This document shows, piece by piece, positions 1 through 5,790 of a stretch of 6,425 bases of DNA (position 1 is its first letter; each line of letters opens with the position of its first letter). This DNA is from Spirochaetaceae bacterium (GTDB lineage: Bacteria; Spirochaetota; Spirochaetia; Spirochaetales_E; Spirochaetaceae_B): positions 1-6,425 of the forward strand of contig QKJO01000166.1 in the NCBI GenBank assembly GCA_003249275.1, written 5' to 3'. The position numbers were made by a program, and so were the translations under genes. Under the pieces are notes generated by a model that was not told where the DNA came from, did not search any database, and worked only from the letters and a program-made list of their open reading frames with translations.

Positions 1-26
1 TTGCTAAATCAAACTCAACAGTTAAA

Positions 27-950
27 TCAGAAATCCCACTGATTCTTTCTTTCGAGATAGGTTCTGACTTCGTTGTAGTCAGAGTCTTTGGCGGCCTCAT
101 AACCTTCGTGGTTGTAGATTCCTCTGATGATCTCGAGGCCTTTCGGATCTTTGCTGATAGCAATAAAGGCATCCCGGACCTTCTTCTTCAGATCCTTGTT
201 CAGACGGGGGATAACGGAGATTGTGTCGTTGGGAATCAGACTGGTGTTGGTGATAAGAACGACTTTTTTCATAAGATCGCCGTAGAATGACTCCTTTTCA
301 AAAAGGTTTCTGGCATCTTTAAAAGTAAAAGCCGCATCCGCTTCGCCGTTGAACACTGCCAGTACGGCATTGTCATGTCCGCCCGCATTGATCCATTCCA
401 CATCCTTCTCGGGATCGATTCCATTGTCAGCCAGCAGGTTGGCAGGCCATACGAAACCGGAGGTGGAAGTAAAGGAGGAGATGGCGATCTTCTTGCCCTT
501 CAGATCTTTCACCGACTTGATGCCGCTGTTGACGTCGGCAATAAGCTGGGATTTATAACCGGAAACCATGGGTTTGTCCTTTAAGAGCTTTCCGTTATCG
601 TCCACATCATAGCGGAGAGATTTCAGAATAGCTTCCGCGGCACCTTCATCGGCAGCCAGAACATAGGCTGTTGTTGCCAGAAGACCGACATGAACCTGTT
701 CGGATGCCATGGCTTCAATCAGGGCATTGTAGTCGGTAGCGACTGTAACATTCACTTTCATCCCGATCTCTTTGGACAGAAGCTCCTGGAGGGGCAGTCT
801 CTGGGCATCAAGATAAGTGGCATCCCGGGAGGGGATCAACTGAACTTCAAGAACGTCGGGGGTGATATCGCCTTCCTTGCTGCCCCCTGCAAAAGCGAGA
901 GAGGCCAGTGACACGACAAGCACGGCCACGAGAAACAAGCTTTTTTTCAT
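27..950 (-). CDS. phnD: Phosphonate/phosphite/phosphate-type ABC transporter, periplasmic substrate-binding protein (PhnD family)
   Basis: This 307-residue protein is the ligand-capturing part of a PhnCDE-type importer and should act outside the inner membrane. Residues 1-21 are a signal peptide (MKKS, a hydrophobic run, then AFA before GGSKEGD). There is no cysteine anywhere, so it looks like a signal-peptidase-I product and not a lipoprotein. The type 2 periplasmic-binding fold starts near residue 34. PhnD-family landmarks are STSG at 162-165, the GGHDNAV segment at 190-196 followed by AVFNGEADA, and an IPND segment in the C-terminal third. I chose the start at 950 over the upstream in-frame ATG at 983 because an AAGGAGAG ribosome site lies just ahead of it and the signal peptide begins there. 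The gene is divergent from phnC and the two phnE genes, with which it must work. The family binds phosphonates, phosphite or phosphate; the sequence alone does not settle which. Family call is firm, ligand is open. Confidence 0.93.
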   Translation of the reverse strand: MKKSLFLVAVLVVSLASLAFAGGSKEGDITPDVLEVQLIPSRDATYLDAQRLPLQELLSKEIGMKVNVTVATDYNALIEAMASEQVHVGLLATTAYVLAADEGAAEAILKSLRYDVDDNGKLLKDKPMVSGYKSQLIADVNSGIKSVKDLKGKKIAISSFTSTSGFVWPANLLADNGIDPEKDVEWINAGGHDNAVLAVFNGEADAAFTFKDARNLFEKESFYGDLMKKVVLITNTSLIPNDTISVIPRLNKDLKKKVRDAFIAISKDPKGLEIIRGIYNHEGYEAAKDSDYNEVRTYLERKNQWDF

Positions 951-954
951 CAAA

Positions 955-962
955 CTCTCCTT
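955..962 (-). promoter_or_regulatory. Ribosome binding site of phnD (decides its start)
   Basis: On the minus strand this reads AAGGAGAG, with the AGGAG core 6 nt before the ATG at 950-948. It is a near-perfect Shine-Dalgarno sequence. It rules in favour of this start over the in-frame ATG at 983, which would place 11 extra residues before the signal peptide. Confidence 0.85.
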
Positions 963-987
963 ACTATAAAAAACTGTGATCAAAATC

Positions 988-996
988 TGCTATAAT
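988..996 (+). promoter_or_regulatory. Putative extended -10 promoter for the phnC-phnE1-phnE2-surE-HAD operon
   Basis: The sequence TGCTATAAT is an exact extended -10 element (TGn followed by consensus TATAAT). No good TTGACA-like -35 box stands 16-18 bp upstream; that region is mainly an A-run, which fits an extended -10 promoter. Transcription would start near 1003, leaving a leader of about 45 nt before phnC. It sits in the only substantial intergenic region that could serve this operon. Assignment is by motif only. Confidence 0.6.
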
Positions 997-1024
997 TTTA
1001 CGAAGTTTACTGATTAATATGCAA
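995..1024 (-). promoter_or_regulatory. Possible sigma70-like promoter for phnD
   Basis: Read on the minus strand, TTGCAT (1024-1019) and TAAAAT (1000-995) are separated by 18 bp. The -10 matches the consensus at 5 of 6 positions and the -35 at about 3 of 6. The predicted start near 988 gives a leader of roughly 38 nt. Another -10-like hexamer, TATAGT (968-963), lies too close to the ribosome site to serve. The region is AT-rich, so a chance match is quite possible. Confidence 0.3.
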
Positions 1025-1037
1025 GCACAAAAACAAC

Positions 1038-1042
1038 AGGAG
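1038..1042 (+). promoter_or_regulatory. Ribosome binding site of phnC (decides its start)
   Basis: AGGAG lies 6 nt before the ATG at 1049. An in-frame ATG at 1019 would add ten residues (MQAQKQQESI), but it has no comparable site ahead of it and lies only about 16 nt after the predicted transcription start. The 1049 start puts the first beta strand (MIEFTGVSKVY) at the N-terminus, as is normal for ABC ATPases. Confidence 0.8.
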
Positions 1043-1048
1043 TCCATA

Positions 1049-1828
1049 ATGATAGAGTTCACCGGTGTCAGCAAGGTTTATCCCAATGGAACGAAAGCCC
1101 TGAATGATGTGAATCTTAAGATTGAAGAGGGAGAGTTTGTTGCCATTATCGGTTTGTCGGGTGCAGGAAAATCCACACTGCTGCGGCTTATCAATCAATT
1201 GATTCCGGCAACATCGGGAAAGATCAGCTTTGACGGAATCGAAGTCACCAAAGCCGGCGGAAAAGAGTTGAGAAACATCAGAAGACAGATCGGAATGATC
1301 TTTCAGGGATTCAATATCGTGAAAAGAGCAACCGTACTGACCAATGTCCTTTCAGGCCGGATCGCCTATCATCCCACCTGGAAAACCATCCTCGGAATAT
1401 TTCCCGAAGAAGACAAGCAGATCGCCTACAGAGCATTGAAAAGAGTGGAGATCCTGGAGAAAGTCCACAGCAGAGCCAGCGATCTGTCGGGAGGTCAGCA
1501 GCAGAGAGTCGCCATAGCAAGAGCCCTGGCACAGGAACCCCGTCTCATGCTGGCCGATGAACCTGTCGCATCTCTTGACCCCATCACCACCATTCAGGTC
1601 ATGGAATACCTCAAAAAGATCAACAAGGAAGACGGGATCACCACCATTGCAAACCTTCACCATGTGGATCTTGCCCTGAACTATGCCAGCCGGGTTGTGG
1701 GAGTAAAGGAAGGCCGGATCGTCTATGATGTAAAAATCAAAGACATCGATAAAAAAACCTTCCTCAGAGATCTGGAGAAGGTATACGGAAGAGCCATTCA
1801 TCATGATGAGATGCTGGGAGAAGAATGA
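1049..1828 (+). CDS. phnC: Phosphonate/phosphate-type ABC transporter ATP-binding protein (PhnC)
   Basis: This 259-residue ATPase is the cytoplasmic motor of the importer and would work as a dimer bound to the two permeases. All ABC motifs are intact: Walker A GLSGAGKST at 35-43, Q-loop glutamine Q86 in IFQGFNIV, signature LSGGQ at 146-150, Walker B LMLADE at 166-171 with catalytic E171, D-loop SLD at 175-177 and H-loop H204 in NLHHVDLA. The FQGFN Q-loop and the NLHxVDLA H-loop are typical of the PhnC subfamily, and length fits it. It is the first gene of the rightward operon. Its TGA overlaps the ATG of phnE1 by 4 bp (ATGA), which suggests translational coupling. The divergent phnD supplies the missing binding protein. 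The family assignment is strong; the transported compound is inferred only at class level. Confidence 0.95.
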   Translation: MIEFTGVSKVYPNGTKALNDVNLKIEEGEFVAIIGLSGAGKSTLLRLINQLIPATSGKISFDGIEVTKAGGKELRNIRRQIGMIFQGFNIVKRATVLTNVLSGRIAYHPTWKTILGIFPEEDKQIAYRALKRVEILEKVHSRASDLSGGQQQRVAIARALAQEPRLMLADEPVASLDPITTIQVMEYLKKINKEDGITTIANLHHVDLALNYASRVVGVKEGRIVYDVKIKDIDKKTFLRDLEKVYGRAIHHDEMLGEE

Positions 1829-2610
1829 TGGACAGGATCATTGTTCCCAAGCCCAATCATCTTAAAAGGAATGCCCTGGTCCTGACATTGGTTGCCCTGA
1901 TTCTGGGAAGCGCCATATTTGCTGGATTCAATCCGATCGAAGTCATACAGAATTTCAGCAAGGGTAAAAGACTCCTGGGCCGGATGTTCTTCCCCCCCGC
2001 CTGGTCTTACACCGTGAAGGTTCTCCCTCCCCTGCTTGAAACAATACGGATGGCCGTTGTGGGAACCGTATTCGGAGCCGTCATCGCCCTGCCTGTCGCA
2101 GTTTTTGCCGCAGCGAACTTTCTTAATAATCCCTGGATCAGCAAACCGATCCGGCTGATATTGAATATTTTCAGAACCATACCGGCCCTGGTACTGGCCT
2201 CTCTGTTTGTGGCGGTTTTCGGTATCGGTCCCTTCAGCGGTGTTGTCGCCCTCTCCATCTTCACCTTCGGTCTCATATCCAAACTCACCTATGAGTCTAT
2301 TGAAGCCATAGACCAGGGTCAGGTGGAAGCCCTTATGTCTCTTGGTGCCGATAAACCTAATATCCTGCGCTATGCCATCATGCCGCAGATACTGCCTCAG
2401 TTCATGTCCTATACCCTTTACGGATTCGAGGTGAATGTCAGAGCCGCTGCCGTTCTGGGCTATGTCGGGGCCGGAGGAATCGGACAGACCTTTGAGCACA
2501 ATCTGGCCTGGAGAAACTTTGACCGCGTAGGAGTGATCATCGTCATTTCATTCGCCGTCGTTCTCATTATCGATTTTGTAAGCTCCCACATCAGGAAGAG
2601 GCTGGTTTAA
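1825..2610 (+). CDS. phnE: Phosphonate/phosphate-type ABC transporter permease, first copy (PhnE1)
   Basis: This 261-residue inner-membrane protein is one half of the transport channel. Hydrophobic segments lie around 17-34, 73-97, 110-132, 137-152 and 235-252. The BPD-permease EAA loop, which docks with the ATPase, is at about 157-191 (EAL at 168-170, G174, ending in ILPQ). The PhnE-type C-terminal block SYTLYGFEVNVRAA...GYVGAGGIG is at about 195-220. Two ATG codons are adjacent (1825 and 1828). The first forms the ATGA overlap with phnC; GGGAG at 1816-1820 leaves 4 nt to the first and 7 nt to the second, so the true start could be one codon later. It is followed at once by a paralogous permease, and the two probably pair as a heterodimer. 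Confidence 0.92.
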   Translation: MMDRIIVPKPNHLKRNALVLTLVALILGSAIFAGFNPIEVIQNFSKGKRLLGRMFFPPAWSYTVKVLPPLLETIRMAVVGTVFGAVIALPVAVFAAANFLNNPWISKPIRLILNIFRTIPALVLASLFVAVFGIGPFSGVVALSIFTFGLISKLTYESIEAIDQGQVEALMSLGADKPNILRYAIMPQILPQFMSYTLYGFEVNVRAAAVLGYVGAGGIGQTFEHNLAWRNFDRVGVIIVISFAVVLIIDFVSSHIRKRLV

Positions 2611-3410
2611 TGGAAAACATAATTGTCAAAAAAAATATCTCTCCCGGACAGATTGTCTACAGGGTAATTAACTACGGCGGGGTAACTCTCCTGATCATCT
2701 GGGGGATGCTGGGCATTCCCTACAAGGGAGTCATGGCGACAGCACAGGGCACGATCGCCTCCCTGCTGAACGGCATTGTCCACCCCGACATGGGGTACCT
2801 GTCCAATATGACCATCGACGGACTGCCCTATGCCATCATAGAGACCATCGCCATCGCCATCAGCGGAACCTTTGTATCCGCCGTCATCTCCATCCCCTTC
2901 GCCCTTCTGGCCAGTCAGAACATCGTCGGCCGCAGGGTGTCGCTGGTCGGGAAATTTATAATAACAATGATCCGGACCTTTCCCGAACTGATCCTGGCTC
3001 TGATCTTTATCAGCGTTGTAGGCCCCGGAGCGCCGGCGGGAATCCTGGCACTGGGGATACACTCCATCGGGATGCTGGGCAAACTTTTCAGCGAAGCCAT
3101 CGAAAGCATGGACATGGGGGTCAAGGAAGCCCTTGAATCCTGCGGCGGCACCAGCATGGAAGTCCTGTTCAGAGCGGTTCTCCCTCAGGTGAGTCCCGAG
3201 CTGATTTCCTATACCCTCTACCGCTTTGAAATCAATATGAGAGCGGCATCCACCCTGGGACTTGTCGGTGCCGGCGGTATCGGTGCCCCCCTGATCTTCG
3301 CCATCAGAACAAGGGCCTGGCCCCGGGCGATGATCATAGTCATTGTGCTGGTTCTGACTGTTTCTGTGATCGATATGATCTCAAGCAGGATCAGAAAAGG
3401 ACTGGTGTGA
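2610..3410 (+). CDS. phnE: Phosphonate/phosphate-type ABC transporter permease, second copy (PhnE2)
   Basis: This 266-residue protein is a paralogue of the permease just upstream and the likely second half of the channel. Hydrophobic segments lie around 23-37, 75-101, 116-137, 141-157 and 239-256. The EAA loop runs from about 161 to 192 (EAL at 173-175, G179, ending in VLPQ). The C-terminal block SYTLYRFEINMRAA...GLVGAGGIG aligns with the first copy at about 20 of 26 positions, and both proteins end in SSxIRKxLV. The N-terminal 60 residues are much less alike. Its ATG shares one base with the TAA of phnE1 (TAATG), and an AGGAAGAGG ribosome site at 2593-2601 lies 8 nt upstream. Many PhnCDE systems encode two PhnE proteins in this way; others have a single copy that forms a homodimer. 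Confidence 0.92.
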   Translation: MENIIVKKNISPGQIVYRVINYGGVTLLIIWGMLGIPYKGVMATAQGTIASLLNGIVHPDMGYLSNMTIDGLPYAIIETIAIAISGTFVSAVISIPFALLASQNIVGRRVSLVGKFIITMIRTFPELILALIFISVVGPGAPAGILALGIHSIGMLGKLFSEAIESMDMGVKEALESCGGTSMEVLFRAVLPQVSPELISYTLYRFEINMRAASTLGLVGAGGIGAPLIFAIRTRAWPRAMIIVIVLVLTVSVIDMISSRIRKGLV

Positions 3411-3413
3411 GGT

Positions 3414-4142
3414 ATGAATATTCTGCTTGTCAATGATGACGGAATTGAGTCGCCGGGAATGAAACTTCTGGCGGAAACCATGGAAGAGATGGGCAAAGTC
3501 TTTATTGTGGCTCCCCATACCCAGCAGAGCGCCATTGGTCACGGCATCACAATCCATGAACCCTTCAGGGTTCACAACCGGAAGGAACTTTTTGAAGGCA
3601 CAGATGCCTGGAGCATTGAAGCAAAACCTGCGGACTGCGTGAAATTTGCTCTTTTTGCTCTGGAACTGCCCATTGATCTCGTGGTTTCGGGCATCAATGA
3701 CGGCCCCAATCTGGGGACGGACATCATCTATTCGGGGACTCTGGCCGGAGCCAGTGAAGGGATTATCTGCGGACGGCCGTCCATAGCCGTTTCGGCGGAT
3801 TTTTCGGGACTCGATTCGGTGAGACCCCATCTGAAGGGAATACTGAAGAGGGTGCTTGATGCGGATGTGGTGGATAAACGCAGGGTCATCAACATCAACT
3901 TTCCCAAAAAGGAATTCTCCGTCCTGAAGGGTGTGAAGATCACCGAAATGGGAGAACGTCCCTTCAACCATGAGTTTGTGGAAGAAAACGGCCTGTACTG
4001 GTCCAGAGGGAACTGGGACTGGGTTAAAAACGGACCCGAAACCGATGTATGGGCCTGGGAGAACGGCTATGTGTCCATCTCTCCCATTCAGATCAACCGG
4101 ACTGATTATGCCTATATGAATATTCTGAAAGAGAGAATCTGA
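3414..4142 (+). CDS. surE: 5'/3'-nucleotidase SurE
   Basis: This 242-residue protein is a full-length SurE, a metal-dependent cytoplasmic phosphatase that releases phosphate from nucleoside 5'- and 3'-monophosphates; some members also cut short polyphosphate. The N-terminus MNILLVNDDG carries the metal-binding pair D8-D9. S39 (QQSAIGHG) and N95 (VSGINDGPNLG) are the other expected metal ligands, and the YSGTLAGASEG helix at 106-116 follows as usual. All key residues are present, so it should be active. It starts 3 bp after the PhnE2 stop. There is no proper Shine-Dalgarno sequence at normal spacing (only GAGG directly before the ATG), so translation probably depends on ribosomes finishing phnE2. 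SurE often sits near stress or lipoprotein genes; its place inside a phosphorus-uptake operon is the notable feature. Confidence 0.95.
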   Translation: MNILLVNDDGIESPGMKLLAETMEEMGKVFIVAPHTQQSAIGHGITIHEPFRVHNRKELFEGTDAWSIEAKPADCVKFALFALELPIDLVVSGINDGPNLGTDIIYSGTLAGASEGIICGRPSIAVSADFSGLDSVRPHLKGILKRVLDADVVDKRRVININFPKKEFSVLKGVKITEMGERPFNHEFVEENGLYWSRGNWDWVKNGPETDVWAWENGYVSISPIQINRTDYAYMNILKERI

Positions 4143-5014
4143 TGCCCCAACGACAATTGCCTCTGGCCCAGTGGCTGCCCTATAAGAAAGACCGCAATGC
4201 CGGCAAAGGAGGGCGGAGCTTTTATTTTTTTGACCTGGACGACAATATCGCCATCGTCGGAACAAAGATCATCCTCTTTCACAAAGAGACGAATAAGGAG
4301 ATTGAAATCAGTTCCGCCGAGCTGGCGCAGAACACGAGAACCATCGGAAAGAGCGGTCCCTACGCTGACTATTATGTTCACAGAGACGACAGAATAGGGT
4401 CGTACAGGAATTTCAGGGACAAACCCTATCCCTTCTGGAAACGGGGCAGACAATATATTGAAACAGATCTAGAGAAGGCACTGGAAAGGCCGGAATGGGA
4501 GTGGCACGGACCGAGCTGGAATCATTTTTTTTATGCCGTTCTGAACAGGAGACCCGTATCCATCATCACGGCCAGGGGACACCATCCCCGGACGATCAAA
4601 CGGGCCTTGAACATATTCTATAAAAAGGGATTTCTCCTGAGGAAACCCAATATTCTGACGATTTTTCCCGTATCGAACCCCCGGGTAAGGAGAGATCTGG
4701 GAGATCCCGAACTGAACACTCCCATCTCCATCCTGAAGAAGGAGGCTCTCCACCGGTCCGTGGAGACAGCTTTCAAAAAATACGGATACAGTCCCTATCA
4801 CCGCTTCGGAGTCAGCGATGACGATCCTGCAAACATTGAAGAGATTACGGCAACCCTTGTGGAAATCAAGAAGAAGTATCCTGAAAACGCATTTTTCGTG
4901 ATTGACTCTTCGGAGGGAAAGGTCCAGAAGACGGAGATATTTGAGGATCATCTGATCCGGTCCGAAAAGATAGAACTGGTGGACGCTCTCAATTACAGAC
5001 TGTTTGATTTCTAG
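4142..5014 (+). CDS. HAD-superfamily phosphatase-like protein of unknown substrate
   Basis: I do not recognise a named family for this 290-residue protein, but HAD-fold motifs can be seen. Motif I is FYFFDLDDN at 27-35, with D31 as the probable nucleophile and D33 as the acid/base. Motif II is SIITARGHH at 140-148, with T143. A lysine for motif III may be K199 or K200. Motif IV is FGVSDDDPAN at 222-231, with D226 and D227. N35 stands where HAD phosphatases usually have T or V. About 105 residues separate motifs I and II, room for a sizeable insert rich in aromatic and charged residues (PYPFWKRGRQ, EWEWHGPSWN). There is no signal peptide or membrane segment, so it should be cytoplasmic. The ATG overlaps the surE stop by one base (TGATG), and GAGAG at 4131-4135 is a suitable ribosome site. 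As the last gene of the importer/surE operon it may dephosphorylate a related compound; that is inference from context. Confidence 0.75.
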   Translation: MPQRQLPLAQWLPYKKDRNAGKGGRSFYFFDLDDNIAIVGTKIILFHKETNKEIEISSAELAQNTRTIGKSGPYADYYVHRDDRIGSYRNFRDKPYPFWKRGRQYIETDLEKALERPEWEWHGPSWNHFFYAVLNRRPVSIITARGHHPRTIKRALNIFYKKGFLLRKPNILTIFPVSNPRVRRDLGDPELNTPISILKKEALHRSVETAFKKYGYSPYHRFGVSDDDPANIEEITATLVEIKKKYPENAFFVIDSSEGKVQKTEIFEDHLIRSEKIELVDALNYRLFDF

Positions 5015-5017
5015 CCA

Positions 5018-5782
5018 TTAAAGGTCATAACCCATCATCGAATTTTCAAGACACAAGGCGGCCCCCAGAGCACCTGCCTGCTGCGGCTCATCCGGCACGA
5101 AAACCCGGCCGTTGTAACTATCGCTTATGAGGCGGACCAGTCCGAGGTTCAATGCCCCCCCGCCGGCCATCAGAAGAGGGCCGGCGGCACTGACTCTGTT
5201 GAGCATGGTCATGCACCGGGCTGTAACACTTGTATGCAGACTTTTCGATATATCCTCGGGCTTCTCGCCTCTGGCAAGGAGAGACACTATTTCGGACTCG
5301 GCAAACACAGTGCACATACTGTTGATCCTGATTTCCTTCTCCGACAAAAAAACACTGCTGCCGAAGTCACCGAGATCATATCCCAGCCGTAATGCCATGA
5401 TTTCCAGAAACCTCCCTGTTCCGGCGGCACAGCGGTCGTTCATTTCGAACTTCTTCATCCTGCCGTCCGGCATCAGGGAGATTGCCTTACAGTCCTGGCC
5501 TCCGATATCAAGCACTGCCATAGCTTCCGGATACAGATACCGTGCGGCGGTGGCATAGGCTTTGATTTCTGTGATCGTGGAGCATCCCATTTTTGACTCC
5601 AGAAACTGCCGGCCGTATCCGGTCGCCATGGCGGCATCATATTCCAGTCCTTCCAGCAGAGAGGAGACGCTGTCCATCGGGCTGAATCCCGTATCCGTTT
5701 TCCGGTATTCAAGCACAATTCCATCCTCCAGCAGCAGGACTTCTATGCTTCTTGATCCGATATCGATGCCCAGCGCTCTCAT
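5018..5782 (-). CDS. Acyl-CoA dehydratase activase-type [4Fe-4S] ATPase (HgdC/YjiL family)
   Basis: This 254-residue protein belongs to the BadF/BadG/BcrA/HgdC group of ASKHA-fold ATPases. These form homodimers with one [4Fe-4S] cluster at the interface and push single low-potential electrons into a partner using ATP. Visible motifs are the phosphate-1 loop GIDIGSRSIE at 5-14, a TGYGRQ segment at 54-59, the second ATP loop DIGGQDCK at 92-99, the two cluster cysteines C118 (NDRCAAGTGRFLE) and C157 (INSMCTVFAESE), and the adenosine loop MAGGGALN at 205-212. Length matches the single-domain activators. The ATG lies 8 bp after the stop of its upstream partner, with AGGCGG as a modest ribosome site, so the two are co-transcribed and probably work as reductase and activator. 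It converges on the HAD gene across only 3 bp. Family and role are firm; the metabolic substrate is unknown. Confidence 0.93.
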   Translation of the reverse strand: MRALGIDIGSRSIEVLLLEDGIVLEYRKTDTGFSPMDSVSSLLEGLEYDAAMATGYGRQFLESKMGCSTITEIKAYATAARYLYPEAMAVLDIGGQDCKAISLMPDGRMKKFEMNDRCAAGTGRFLEIMALRLGYDLGDFGSSVFLSEKEIRINSMCTVFAESEIVSLLARGEKPEDISKSLHTSVTARCMTMLNRVSAAGPLLMAGGGALNLGLVRLISDSYNGRVFVPDEPQQAGALGAALCLENSMMGYDL

Positions 5783-5790
5783 AATCCGCC

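Noticed and set aside
951..983. Longer PhnD starting at the ATG at 983
   Set aside because: The extra 11 residues (MITVFYSKESL) precede a standard MKKS signal peptide, and a strong ribosome site fits the 950 start.
975..985. CRP/FNR-like half site TGTGATCA in the phnD/phnC intergenic region
   Set aside because: Only one half matches; the expected inverted partner at the right spacing is absent, so a regulator site cannot be claimed.
1801..2499. Open frame of 232 codons on the minus strand opposite phnE1
   Set aside because: Its product is a polar, Gly/Gln/Asp-rich sequence as expected from the reverse complement of a membrane protein gene, with no known motif.
3381..4265. Open frame of 294 codons on the minus strand opposite surE
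   Set aside because: It is antisense to surE, whose product is full length with all catalytic residues. The opposite-strand product shows no recognisable domain and crosses gene borders on both sides.
5018..5040. Small hairpin GGTCATAACC after the HAD stop as a terminator
   Set aside because: The stem is three base pairs with no following T-run on either strand.
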